NCBI RefSeq assembly: GCF_901709675.1
Contig: NC_051094.1
Coordinates: 14,077,501-14,141,500, forward strand
Direction of reading: 5' to 3'
Origin: Syngnathus acus
Taxonomy: Eukaryota; Chordata; Actinopteri; Syngnathiformes; Syngnathidae
DNA length: 64,000 nt
Part shown: positions 23,497-36,700 of the stretch, in pieces
Layout: every line of letters starts with the position of its first letter
Position numbering within the stretch: the first letter of the stretch is position 1
Position numbers and translations under genes: made by a program
Notes under the pieces: generated by a model
Told to the model about the DNA's origin: nothing
Databases searched by the model: none
The model's input: the letters and a program-made list of their open reading frames with translations, nothing else

Positions 23497-24609
23497 CAGG
23501 GCCGGCTCTACGCTGGGGCAAGAGGGGGCAACGCCCCCTCAAACAGATGTCCTGCCCCCTCGAATCAAACTTTTAGAAGTGAAAAATCCGCTGATAGAAA
23601 CACACGTTAATCCGCCCCCTCTCTTCTCTCATGTCGGTGCAGTGTGTCCTCCCTCACACAGCCTGCTGTCAGGAGTCCGCGCCCCTCCGTAAACATCCAA
23701 TCACTGTGAGTATGCAAATGAGGCAAGACTCAGCCAGAGAGTGTCAAGTTACAGTCAGCGCGGTAGGAGTTGGAAGAGGCAGTAAAAACGCCACTAAACT
23801 CGTCGTAGCGACCCGTGATATAACTAATGATTAACAACAACTCAAATAATAGTTAATATAACATTCATATATATATATTTGTGCAGTCAAATGGGAAATA
23901 GTCTGCTGTTTTTTTACCCACTGGGAGCGTTTCTCAAGTCACAAGCACATCTGTACACTGCATCTAACAGACTGAGGACAAATGAGCGGTGTCTGGCGGA
24001 CCCCTACGTGTAGCCCCGCCCCTCTGCACAGTTTTGTTTCAAACTGCTCAGGGAAATAATTTTTAAAAAAGAATTCAGTAGATAAATAAAGAAGATGTTT
24101 TTCTCAAAACGTCACTTTGCACTCCACCATTCAGCTGCTCACAAAGAGAGAGTTAATGCTACGAGATGCATCCTTTTTTCAGAGCATTTAAAACAAGTGT
24201 TGCTCCTCTTGCATGTACTGAAAGCAGTAGCAGTAATGCTGTTGAAATCTGGATGAATGGTATTTTTATTTTACTTTTCATTTATTTATTTCATTTATTT
24301 TTCAGTTCCCCCCCCTGAGGGATTGCCACCTTATTGTGGTCAGGGGGTTTGCTTGCCTCAGTGACCCTAAGAGCTATACCAGCAGAAGCTTTAGTCTTCA
24401 GGTGGGACACCTAAGCTGGACAGGTCTTAGTGTAGAGGCCTGACAGAGTGCAATCCACTTCTCCAGGTTGAGATCTGGGCAGACAGCTAACAACTGCCGT
24501 GATGAAAACACAAACTGTGATAAAAATGTGTAACAAAAAAAAAAAAAAAACATGCCCCCTTCACATTTCTGACTGCCCCCTCTTATGTGCATTCCTAGAA
24601 CCGGCCCTG
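23497..24609. mobile_element. Non-autonomous hAT element with perfect 8-bp target duplication
   Basis: The ends are CAGGGCCGGCTCTACG and AGAACCGGCCCTG, inverted partners. CACGGCAT flanks both sides (23489-23496 and 24610-24617), the 8-bp duplication expected for hAT. The body is 1113 bp with GCCCCCTC motifs near both ends and no transposase. It lies between the ch25h-like gene and bmp10. Confidence 0.88.
24306..24480. mobile_element. Nested LINE-like 5' fragment inside the hAT element
   Basis: GGGGGTTTGCTTGCCTCAGTGACC, AGAGCTATACCAGCAGAAGC and GGGACACCTAAGCTGGACAG follow the order of a widespread vertebrate LINE 5' sequence (a 'GGGGTTTGCGTG...GAGCTATG...GACAGGTCCTAG' pattern). Family not identified. 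Confidence 0.3.
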
Positions 24610-24617
24610 CACGGCAT

Positions 24618-27600
24618 ACGTGATGACCTCTCATGGCACGCTAATGTGCCAGTACCACAGCACACTAGTTGGGAATAATTGTTCTGAAGTTTGCTAATGG
24701 AACCGTGCCAAGTGTAACGATTCACATATGCATTTTTTGCTTTACTTTTATGATTTTTTTTAACGTGTTTAATGGGACATGTTCTTACAGCAATTGCTAT
24801 ATGCCAAAACTATGAGTTTATGAGTAGAATTTCCCAAGTTGCATAACAGTGTTAACATCTGTGTTCCATTTCTGACTTGCTCAGTAAGGCTCCCCAGTAT
24901 TTCCCAATACATATTGTTCGAAGATGTCTGTACGTTTCGTACAGCTCTACGGGCTCAGTCAGCAAGTCAATGTTTACTTTGGGAAAGAAGGAGAACGCAA
25001 GAGAAGAGTGCTGGGTGGTGGTGTTAGCAGCAGATGGGTTGATAAAAACGTGACCCAAAACGGAAACGATCATTACAGGCCCAACGTCAGAGTCAGGGCG
25101 AGCCATGTAGCTGGGCCCCACATGTTCGCAGCGAGATACACGTCGACAGCCTGCCTGCTGCCCACTTGTTAATGTCAGGGTAGCATTATGGGATGTCGGG
25201 CAGCGTGGGTACATTGTGGACTCCTCCCTTTGTTTACTCGCTGCAAGGTACACACCGCGATGGATCACGTAGGCTAAAATCCAGCACAAGCAAGCAGTCA
25301 GGCTGAAATTGTTTCAGCAGTTATGTCAAACAAGCAAGAGAAAAGGCACAGAGCACTCTCTAGGATTTGTTATCCTTTGAGTAAATACAAAACACTTCCC
25401 ATTTCATCACATTTCCTGAGAGTTGGCTCTTGACTGACAAAGGCCAGATTCTATTTCGCTCCCATTTTGTAAATATTCAATTAGTGTGCTTTACATAGCT
25501 CAGACTGCCTTGTTAAAAGTCCTTGCCCTCTGTTCTGCTGCTATATTTAGTTCGATCCTACTGCACTGTCATTTATTGAGAGGTCAAGCACGACTTGCAA
25601 GTTTTGCTTTCTGAGATTTTGTTAAGTGTGCTGCCGTCTCAGTGGCTGTGGGTGACATCAGCGCAATTTGACCGAACACATAAATCTTGTGATGACATGA
25701 GATCATTATTGAATACCTGCAGCATCATCACATTTCTGTCTGAGCTCATTTTCTGATTAATTTAATGTTCACTTTTTTTTTTTTTTGTGGAAAATTGTAA
25801 GTTGACCAGTATGTGGGTTGATTGTTGTGCCACTGAATTTGACTATGGATCATCCAGATCCAGGGAAAGACAGCAACTCGCCAGTCTCAAACAGTTGACT
25901 ATACTGTTCTTCAATTCTGTAATGATAATAACAAAGCACCTTTGTGACGTGTGACATGAGCCATTAATATGATTGATTGTCTACTTTACAGGATTCAATC
26001 CCACAGCTAAAAGATTTATGAGAAATTACAACACACAGTAAATTATTGACTACCTCATTTAAAAACTCTGGCACAAGTTGTGCTCATTCCATAATAATAT
26101 ACTATTTTATCCTCATAGGAACAGAAGATTAGTTCTATCACTTAGTTTGATGCAGTAAACTTCTACATGAATGTGAACAAGAACCACAAAAATTACAATG
26201 CATCATAAAATGATATGTTGTTAAATACTTAGCACGGTCTCCTTTGTACAAGCGGACTTGGTCTTGGATTTCATTAGCGTGTGTGTGTGTGTGTGTGTGT
26301 GTGTCGTGATGACATAATATAAGTTTTAAGTTTCACTTAATGTATTATCAGACGTTTTTAATGAGACCCAGGTCCGGCTGCAGGCGGTCCATTAAGTGCC
26401 CTCGTTTACTGTGCTGGATTAATAAAACATTGACAGAATGTTGTTTAAGGTTATGTTACCCTCGGAGACAGCTGACTTTTCCTCTTTGGAATCAGTAATT
26501 CAGTACCACTTTGGATGTTTTGGAGGTTCTGTTGAACATGATTTCTAATCAGAGCGGGGCGTCAACTCAGCGCACTGTTAACATCAATCATCTTTGAACT
26601 GCATTTTGTTGGTTATGGGTCAAAGGGGATTTTGAAATCAAGGAGCTCTGTTCTACATTACAGAGGTCTTTTTGTAGTCTGGTTTTATATGCTGCAGCTT
26701 CAAACGCTCCTTTTTTTTTGCCACCCCATTTCATCACAATTCCTTGAGATGCTCAATACCACTCTTTTGTAGGCTCAACTTCAAGAAAAAAAGTTTATGA
26801 CGCATATTGCCTGCAAACAGATGGCCTGGATCTGAATGGTCTGGAAAATAAAATTGCGGTTCAAAAGCAGAATGTTCAGACGTTGACGAACAGTACGCTG
26901 TTAAAGTCCAACATTTTTCGTAATGCCAACAAAGAAGGGAAAAAGAAACGTTATTGATAATCACAAAACCCGAAAAGTGAACTTATGAGTGGTTATTGTT
27001 GATTCCTCCAATCGTCATTGATTTGCAATCAACAATAATCAAAGAAGAAAATAATGTTCATTGGAACATTAGGATTAAATGTGAATTGACTCTTCTCCCA
27101 AGCAGACTCAATAACTGTTCCATTGCATGATGATAAATGACATTACGCATTTGAGAGAATGAATTGGATCACATCCTTTATTTGCAATCTTATTGTGCGT
27201 TGGTACATGAAAAGAGTGAGACAATATCTCAATCCATTTTCAGGATCCTACAATTTGACAGCCAAGTCATCGTCATTCAAATCATTTTATCAGCCTCATC
27301 AACAGGTTTTCCATCACAGTCAGAGTCAGCAGCACACTATCCATTTTCTTCATTAACAGTCACTCTAATCACATTCCCATGCTTCTTTGTTAGGAAGCCA
27401 TGGGTGAACTCTGACCTATGTGCTGATACCATTGGATGAAGAAAGCAATGGAGAAGAAGCAGGCCAAATGATCCTTAACAATCAAGGGGGCTCTTTCGCT
27501 CAAAATGGCCAGCCTCATCTTCATTGGAAATACAGCTAAATGACAATTTACATTTAGTGTTTGACCCTCTGCCGCTTTCTTGAGTCATTTTAAGCTGAAA

Positions 27601-28617
27601 GATCCCCACTATAGATATGTTTCCTTTAAAAAAACACACAATAAATTAGAGCAATAAATAAGTGTATTTATTACAAGCAGCAAAGGTATCAATCAATAGC
27701 CCTATAACAAAAACAAAACACAATTTTCTTTTGAGTATTACCTAGAGAACCTAGCTTCTTTTTGTTTTTCCCTGACTTTGGTCCACACATGATAAATATT
27801 CCCTTCCAGAAAGGCAATTTACCATAAAAGTGACTGATGATCCAAATGAGAAACAGGAGGTGCCAGGTCACCAAGTTGAGACAGTGAACATAATGAGTTA
27901 CCTAGGCTAGGAATGTGCTCAATCCATGTTTTGTCTCAATCCGTCATGCTGCCACCTCAAACGTCGAGAATGCCGTCCATGTTTGATCGGTGGAATACGT
28001 TTCTCAATGTCAAACACCTTGCTATCGCTGCAGCTTGGGTGTTTATGTGTGTGGGGGAGCATGTGAAGTGGGGAAACTGGGTAGGGATAGATAACCCCGT
28101 ACGTCGTGCCTACGTATCAGGATCCTGCAGGAGGCGAGCCTGGAGAGTTCAAGTCTTGTCAGGTTGCCTCCAGGAGGTCATTTCACTGCAACGGGGAGCA
28201 TGAAGTGCTGATTAGTGTTTGCATCAAGTGGGGAGGGCGGAGATAAGTGGAGAGGAAAACACATGTCAGGGGGATGGAGCAGGAGGGGGACCCTCCGGCC
28301 CACTGGTTCCCACAGACACTGCAGAATGTGCTTAGTTAGATCCTTTAGGAACTTCTTGTAACTTTGAGTCACGCTGGCAAAAAGACACCCGAACGTCACT
28401 CTTGCAGCGTGACCTGATCTCTACTGTCTCACTGTGTTGGCAGCTACCATTCACGAAAATATCGTCTTTTCTGTCTCGACGGACAAAATCCGCGCAGCCT
28501 CACAGGACTTTATAAATAGTGATTAGATGCACTTCCGGTCCTTTTGAGTAGAGTCAATGATTGTTGTTGTTCTTGAAAACAATCTCAGCCTCATTGAATG
28601 TCTTTCCTCAAGTCCAG
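24618..28617. other. Intergenic region, hAT element to bmp10 3' side
   Basis: Four kilobases without a supported exon. It includes a decayed hAT-type end at 24636-24675 (GGCACGCTAATGTGCC then CACTAGTTGGGAA), a (TG)n tract at 26279-26303 and AT-rich sequence. The part nearest bmp10 should contain its 3' UTR; a minus-strand AATAAA lies at 27667-27672. Confidence 0.5.
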
Positions 28618-30821
28618 CTATCTACAGCCACACTCGGCCACAGCCATGCCTTCGTACTTGTGCTTGTACGTGACCACGCCTGTGTCGTCCAGGTACAGGA
28701 GTGAGATGGGATCCAGCTTGGTGGGCACGCAACACGCTCGCGCTGTTTTCTGAGGACTGTGGATGTTGACCAGCGTTTGGACGATGGCGTGTTTCGTGGG
28801 CGTGACGTGCTTTGTTAGCGGGAATGAGCAAGTCCCGGAGCACTCGTAGGCGTCATAACTGGTGGGCGCCAGGATCCAACTGTCCCATCCAATATCCTTG
28901 AACTCTACGTGAAGAGGTTGTCTCCTGCAGTGGTTTCCCTTGGCGTTCCGACGGATGCGTGAGCTTGTGTCGTAGATCAGATTGGAGCGCATTTGGAGAA
29001 GGTCGGCCTCATCTGGCTCTGACTCGCCGTGGCCGTCCAGATCGCCCCACAAGTCATTCTCCAAGTCATTTTGCAGGATCACGTTGGAGGTTTCGTGGTC
29101 AATCATCTCTTCCAGCTCGTGCTTGTTGTCTCGATGGTCACTGCTTTCATCGTTGGAGAAGACAATCAACAGAGGCTTGTGTTTGTCCTTCACGTTTGTG
29201 TCAATCTTCATGTCCCCTTCAGTTTTCCCATTTTTGCTTTGGTGTGTGACACGTTGCGTGTCATCTTCACCGGCCACGCTGGCAATGTGCACCTCTAAAC
29301 GATGTGTGGTTCCGTGCTCAGACTTACGCCACCGCTGCACCGAAGCAGTGAGGTTGAATGCTTCCCAGCTGTTGTCAGTGCCATACACTTGTCTTGAAGC
29401 CAACTCCACCAGCTCCAAACGATCCATTTCAACCTCAAAGTCATCTCCTCTTGCGAAATTCTCCTCTGTGCTGTTGTCATCTTCATCATGACGTACCACT
29501 TCGTAAATAGTCACTTTGCGGTCGACGCCGGCAAACAGATGGCGATCAGACTGGATGAGCGTGTAGAGGCGGAGCTCGGCTGCCGTGATGTGTTCGTGAT
29601 GGGGGACTGACACGTTGAAGAGGAGTGGGTGGCGCCTTACTCCCCCAATACCAACCGTGCTTGAAGAGGAATCTGGGGAATCAAATGAATTACATGTTGA
29701 TATATTAGAAGGATATGCCAACGTATATGAAAATATACTGGTCATCAGTTTTACATAAACTAAGTGTTTTGTAGTCAAATCCAATGGAACTTAGAAAAAG
29801 TCACAATGAATTAATTCACTATTTTTCACTTAAGGTTTTATTGTTGTTTTCATTTAGCACACAATGAATAGACCGCACTGTCGAATCTGACAAAAATGGG
29901 GGCGGGGTGGACAGTAAGCACCCTCACATTCTATAATATTTTAGTCTTGACTACTCTGATCTACTTAAGATCTTGTATGCTGTCCATTCCCCCCTATACC
30001 TCTTTTACTCTCATCCCATGCAAATCTCATCTTCTCAATTCTATACATTTCCAACTGCTGTCTGTTGAATCTGGTTACTAAGTGTTTACTTTAAAACCTC
30101 ATCTAATCCCTTGCATAGTGTGCATTTTGTAATTTGGATGAGTTATCAGTAATTAATGATTAGCATCACGAAAAAATTAGCATTGCATCATCAATAACAT
30201 CATCAAGCTTTTTTCAGTACTTTAGATTGGTCAATAATTTGTCAGCTCATAGTATGCAGTTTTGAAAGATTTTGAGATCCACCAAAATGTAACTTATGAG
30301 GTTTTTGTACTACGTCAATAAAGTTCTTGTATTGTATTTATTAGTGGAGAATTGGCAATATATGCGCCGATGTAAAGTCAAATTTGAAAGTCATCAACAA
30401 AGGTTGCCGTACCCTCATTTATGAAGCTGCGGATGATGCTGGCACTGGGCGCAGAGGAGCGGTCATTGGCAAAGCGGTTGTAGAGCTCCATCATGTACTC
30501 CGGTGGCTCTTCTCGTATGCTTCCAGGTGGCAGTGGAGGTGGACCCAAGCCAGACAGGTTGAAGGTCTGCAGGAACTGCTCTTTCAGGCTCGCCAGCACA
30601 CCCTGCATGATCAGATTGTTGTCCTGCTCCGCTTGGGACGGGTCCACCACCGTTCCCAGTCCGTCTCCCAGCCCCGGAGTGGGTCGAAGCCTCCGGTCAG
30701 TGTTGGAAATCGGGCTGCTCTCGCCACAAAGAGGGCCTCGGAGCAACAGTAGAGAGAATAGCAAAAGCAAAGTCTTAGTGCTGCAAAAGGTTCCCAGAAG
30801 AGAAACCCAAATTCTCGCCAT
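28618..30821 (-). CDS. bmp10: Bone morphogenetic protein 10 (or bmp10-like), two exons
   Basis: A secreted TGF-beta family ligand. BMP10 signals through ALK1/BMPR2 in endothelium and supports heart trabeculation and vascular quiescence. Exon 1 is 30413-30821 and exon 2 is 28618-29672, joined in phase to 487 residues. The start chosen is MARIWVSLLG because a hydrophobic signal peptide (LLLLFSLLLL) follows; an in-frame codon 24 residues upstream is less likely. The prodomain carries FNVSVPHHEHITAAELRLYT and VDRKVTIYEV, close to BMP10. RIRR at about residue 375-378 is the furin site, followed by a 109-residue ligand with seven cysteines (NHC, YEC, GTC, ACC, ECGC). GNHC, DIGWDSWILAP, TPTKHAIVQTLV and CVPTKLDPISLLYLD fit BMP10. 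The loop LDDTGVV has one residue more than human BMP10, as in BMP9 (GDF2). arhgap25 next door supports BMP10. Fish have bmp10 and bmp10l and I cannot separate them. Confidence 0.93.
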
Positions 30822-33583
30822 GGAGAAAAAAATTGCAGTTAGTGTCTTGTTGTCACGGTCAATAAAAAGCGTTGTTGACCTTTGCTGTGACAATGTATAG
30901 TGCCTGCAGTAAGCCTTTTGCAGCTTTGCTGTTGGCGTAGCATTTAGTCTTGGGCACAGCTATTGAGCTACAGGTCCAGTGGCAGTGTGACAGAGGTCCA
31001 CCTTGTCATCTCTGTTGTCTTGTACTTTCTTTCTATGCTTTACGCTCCCTTCCCAGCTTTTTCTCTCAGTCTCTTATCTACGATATGGTAGGCTTTGCTT
31101 TGCTCTGTGCGTGCGTGTGTGTGTGTGCATGTGTGTGTGTGCGTGTGTGTGTGTGTGTGTGTGTGCGTGCCCTCCACTTTGTGTGATGCTGAGCATGTGT
31201 TATCTCACAACTTCCTTAATGAGGATTTTGTAAACACTATCCTGTAGCCTCTTCCTTGTGGAAGCGCTATTTTGTTTGGGTGGGTGCACCAGAGTTGATT
31301 TTTTTTCATTTGTTTATTTGGTTTGTAAATGGCAGCGTTCTGCACGCCGTTGTTGATGCGCCATTGAGCATTTCTTTTTGACAAAGTACACCAGTGTGGC
31401 AATGCCATGGCATATTAGAGGACATTAAAACACTTGTCCAAGTGAAATTGAAATGTAATGAGCTGTGAGTCCCAATGACCAAAAATGAAGGATGCTCAAA
31501 TCTTTTCACTTCATTTCCTGATGAGTACAATAGAGATGTGTGTGTTGCACATTGCACTATACTGTCAAGTCTATAGGAATATAAATTGGATATTAATGGC
31601 ATGTCAAGATTTCATGTGGACAGTCCTTCACTGGCAGATTTTAATATCTGAGTGAGATGCAATGATTCAATGTGTACATGTGTGTATAGCTCACCGTGCC
31701 CTCACTGTTTCCTGCCGTGATAATAAAATGGCCTGCGTGCCATTGGGAAGAACATTCCTGCTCACCACCTGAACTCGCGACTGTCGCTCTCATTCCAGAG
31801 CTTCTTTGCCTGACCCGGAGATACACTCAGTGCGTCACCCAGATGGGAAGCAATGCAGCATTTCCCGCGTCTGCCATTCATCTGCCACGATGACACATGA
31901 CAGACGTACTCTTTATCTGTTGCACTCTTAAACTGCTGTTGCAACTGACATTGCACCTTCCTGATGACCCATTGAAGGTTTGATAGTAGCCTGCTGCACA
32001 CACAAACACACACACACAAAACACACACACACACTATGAGTATTGTTCCTGAAATTTTCCAGAAGACAAAAACAATTCAAGAAATTCAACAAGAGTTTCT
32101 ATATAGATGCCATATGTACATTCCATACATCTATATATACTCGCTCCCTTACCAACTAAAATAAAAGACCACCTCCTTAATCCCACCAGGGTCCCCCTGA
32201 ACCTGATCAAAATCCTCTATGTCCATTTCTGCAGAATCAGACTCAGTCGTCTGTTTTTTCCCACTGACAGTCACATATTTATATATCAGTAATGTCACTT
32301 ACTTGAATGGAAGTAGTAGTTCAGAAAGTATTGGGGGATACATCCAACTTCTTTTGCATAAGAGCTGGTTGTTAATCTCAAGGAGGCGCCCACTGAGAGT
32401 TTAAATGGTTTTGATAAAGCACAATGCACTCCATTTACCCTTTGCAACTCTGACTATGCTAGTATGCAGGTACCACACCTGCGTAAACAAATAGTCCAAC
32501 AGATTAGGAACGTTTGTTAACGTGCAAGTGCATGAAATTTCATCATTTCCACTTCAAAATAACATCAAAGGATAAAAGAATCTGAATGTGTCGCTGCAAG
32601 TGCCAAATCTGAAAACAAACACTGAATGCCGAGACCTTTCATTCCTCGGGCATCACTAACCAAGGATATTGCCATGCGGGCTCAGGAACGACATTGTCAA
32701 TTGACACACTTAATCGCTACATCAACAAATGCAAGTTAAAACTCAACCATGTCAAGCGAAAGCCATATAACAGCAACAATCGTGGCCAGCTTTTCCGGGC
32801 CTGAGTTCATCTGACATGGACTGACGCAAAAGGGAATGATTGGGGCCAATTTTTTGTTTGTTTAATCATGCAGGCCTGGCATTTGAACAGAGGGGTCGAG
32901 ACGTTTGTTGGTGTAAGGAGCTACGTATACTTTGACTCTTTGTTGTGCTAGATGGAATGATGACAATGATGACACAGGACAACATTTAGCAAATACAAAG
33001 AGAATATACTGCATTTTCACAAAGTGCTCTGAAATCGTTCACTAAAACGGTGTCAATGAAAACCTGTTATTCGTCCCAGAATGGCACAACCCTATAGTAA
33101 TTGCCATTAAACTAGAAACTGGAGTACATGAATCAGATTACCGATTTTGAAGCTCTGAAACAACCACAGTGTGTCAATTGTCAGTATTTGTGCACTCCAC
33201 TTAACTCATAAATCTACCTTGAATACCAGCGGTAAATGAAAATGTGCTACTTAAGATTTCAAGCTGCAGTCATTTGTCACTGTGTATTACAAACCATTTC
33301 AGTTGTCACCGTTCAGCGCTGCAGTAATACTTGCTCATATGGTGGGTAGAGGACTTGATTTACTCAGCTGTACATTGTACAAAACATGGATATTGTATCT
33401 TGTTTTCCACGAAATATTGATATTCTGTTGAAATCAGATGGTGATCATTGCATGATGTGCAAAGCCTGTTGCCCAAAGTCAGCTACGATGGGCTCCAGCT
33501 CAACTACAGCCCTAATGAGAATAAGGGCTACAGAAAATGGATGGATTCCCATACATAATGTGCAAATGTGTTAAATGGCCATT
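30822..33583. other. Intergenic region between bmp10 and arhgap25
   Basis: About 2.8 kb holding the bmp10 upstream region. It contains (GT)n at about 31107-31168 and short CA tracts near 32000-32034. I see no exon here and cannot point to a promoter element with confidence. Confidence 0.5.
33475..33548 (+). mobile_element. LINE 3'-tail remnant
   Basis: GATGGGCTCCAGCTCAACTA, CCCTAATGAGAATAAGGGCT and ACAGAAAATGGATGGAT match the common fish LINE 3' end ('GGATAGGCTCCAG...ACCCTAATGAGGATAAG..GAAAATGGATGGA'). Only the tail is present. Confidence 0.55.
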
Positions 33584-33589
33584 TTTATT
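33584..33589 (-). terminator. Candidate poly(A) signal of arhgap25
   Basis: AATAAA on the minus strand, about 180 bases after the arhgap25 stop codon. Confidence 0.35.
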
Positions 33590-33771
33590 ACAGAACGGTA
33601 TATCATATTTCATTATAGGCTCTATATATATATATATATACTCGTTTATCCAAGCAGACGATTCAATGGGTCAAGACATCTGGAAAAACTAACAGCCTGT
33701 TACATCTCCTTTAACATTTGGAAATAATTACCAATAATAATCAACCATAAAACAATAACATTTCCCAACCG

Positions 33772-36700
33772 TTAAGTGGGAGTTTGGGGTTTTCGACTGA
33801 GAAATTGCTGAATATCCCGTTGCAGTTCTTCATTTCGTCTCTGAGCTTCATCTCGGCTTCGTTCTGCATTTCTGAGGCATATTTCCAAAGCTTCCACACG
33901 GCGATGCTCTGCCTCCAGAGTAGACTGAAGTTCAATCACAGTGGCCCTCAGCTCCTTCATTTCCTGCTGCATACTGAAAGATACAATAAGATTCAGTGGC
34001 TCAGATATATGGCCAAAACAAAACCATATCTTAATGCTTCAAAGCGTCTAGAACTATGCCTTTTGGAGGTCTGATTTTTAAAATCAGCTTTCTAATACCC
34101 ATCGGTTAGAAATGTAGCCGTCCATTCATGGTTCAAGCCTAAAGCCCAATGTCCCTTGATTCTACGTATTTATATTTTACTTTGTGGAAAAACAGTGTAA
34201 GTTTGAGCCTGGAACTTCTCGACTGTGAGGCCAAGTAACCACTTTGCTGTATTGATATAAAATTGTGATATCGATTATAACAAAAATGTAATGTTAATCG
34301 CCACCTGTCAAGACACTGCTGGTTGTCTCTCGTCTCTTCAGTCCTATTGTTGACCTCCTGACTTAAAGGACTCTGTTCCAAGCGCTCAACACTCGTTTGG
34401 GCCTGAGCAGGCTTCGAGTCACTGTCAATTGTTTTGGAGTTAGAAGTAGTGGAAGCAGTGTTATACGTTTTGTCTTGCGCTCGGGACTTTACGTCTCCCT
34501 CCTTGATTCTGGTTGGTAAGCCTTTTAGAAAAGATCCTGAAGTGCGGAGATCTAGAATCTTAAAGATGTCCTCTGACAACGTCCCACTCTTGTCTTGCAC
34601 TTGTTCATGCAGGCGACTCCAGTGGTTGATGGCACCAGCCCTTGCCGCCATCCCCGTGAGGGGGCAGTTGAAAGTAGGCAGAGTTTGGGTGCGTTTGCGG
34701 GGGCTCCCAGACCAGTTGTCAGAACACAACATGGAATCTTGCAGGACATCAGGAGCACTGAAGTTTCCTCTCAGAGGAGCATGACTGTCATTTTCTTCCA
34801 CATTGGGAGACTCAGAGAATGAAGTTTCGCCCATCTAGAATACAAATAATAATCATGAAATGAAATGGTTTTCTATGTATGCTCTTTTAAACTGGACAGA
34901 AATGAATTATAACGGAGTCAGTGCACAACTGTGCCATGCATATTGTCTGGAGCAGTTCAGGGTACATATTTATCTAATTACTTGTCAAAAACATAATAAA
35001 ATAAAAATACAGCATACTCACACAGGGTACCTATATTTAAAATGGATTCATTAGAGCCAAATTTGTGTTTTGCGAATCAAGCTTGGCTGCAACAAGTTCG
35101 ACAGCTTGTTGTCCTTGTGAGATCAAATTTGAAATCCGAATGGTTTACTTTGAATAATAGCTCAATTGCATTTAACCAGAAAATTCCTTGAGGGGAAAAA
35201 AAGTATTTTCAGACCTCAGTAGATCCCCAGCCAACAAAGTTGCGAGGCGAGTTCTTCTGGTTCTCGGCTTTGTTGGAAGGAGGGGAGGGAGGCACGTCGT
35301 TACATAGTGGAAACAAAGTCTCGTGTTGTCGGATCATCACCGTCATCAACTTCTGGATGTGAGGAGTTGCTGAGAAGAAAATAAACCCAGATCATTGAGG
35401 GCTCATCTTTTTTTCATGAATTGAAAGTTATCTTCTCATGGGTGGACATGTGTCTTCGTTCATTTTAAGATTTGTTTTGTTATTGTATTTGTGCAGCCAC
35501 CTACTCATGACCACCTGGGTAAAAAAGATTCCTTTATTCGTCCGACACGGGGAAATTCCAGACAATGAGAATCCAACAGATTGAGGCAGGTACTATTTTC
35601 CATCCAAGTTCTGGGTTCTCTAAATATACGATAGTTTAGAAACAAAATCAAGCTTAGCATGTCAGTGCCGTCGCACGGTGGACAAGACTTGGTATTTCCT
35701 TTTCCTGAACGACAGCTTTAAACTTCCAGGAGTAGATAAAGGTGCCAGGTGCCAGGCCAGATAATTGACTTTTGGGTATTTTCAAATCTTTCCAGAATGT
35801 TTTTCCCCACATTTCTCCTGCCTGTTGTGGGGAACATATATCAACTCTTTATCAGAGTTTTTTGAAGAATTTGAGGGGTTTGTAAAAATATTTTTGTTTG
35901 TTTTGCGGACCTTTGAGATATCCATTATTGTATTTATAAACATTGAATTATTCTTTTTTTATTATTTATATTGAGACACGATATGTCTCAAAAGTATTTC
36001 GAATTTAATTTATTTCAGATATTTAAATTCAACAATTATTTCGTTAGAAAAACAAACAGCATCTCGGAACCTGTTGAGTATGTAATTTGAGGACTACCTG
36101 TATGGGGCAACGAAAGCAAATGGATGGAAATGATCATACCCTCCATGACTGAGATGGGGTCTTCTAACTGTGGTTTGAGCAGGTTGATCCCCATCACTGT
36201 GGCCAGGTTCTCCACATTCATTTTGTTGACTTTAGAGTTCAGCTGAACCTCAAATAAGAACCTGCAGAACAATCAGGTACTGTGTTGCACTTGCTGTTTT
36301 GACAGATTTAATTGTGGGTGTCATCATGTGTCAGCTCACCGGCAGACATAACTTAGCAGGTTGTAGTTGAGTCTAGGGAGAAGGGCAATCTGTTTCTCTA
36401 ACTTTTTTGTAACCTGAAAGGACACGTTTTGTTACAGGAGGACACACGAGCTGGGAATGTCATAGTCACAAAATATAAGTAAATCGATGGATGTGCACAG
36501 AAAATATTTAACATCTTGACAAGTAGTAATCTTTCTATTCTGTCTCTTTCCAGAGGTCAAACATACTTCTTCATTGGTAGAATCCAGCGCGCTGATGCAG
36601 TCCAAAAAGTCTTGATACTGAGTCCATGGCACCACAGGCTCGGGCAGCTCACGCAAGTACAACTTGAGCAGTGACGCCACTGTGTGGACATCTGTGTCAC

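Noticed and set aside
24852-25289. 145-residue open frame on the minus strand between the hAT element and bmp10
   Set aside because: No family similarity recognised and codon use looks random. No supporting splice or promoter signals.
28959-29491. Plus-strand frames opposite bmp10 exon 2
   Set aside because: They are shadows; the minus strand encodes a complete BMP precursor in phase.
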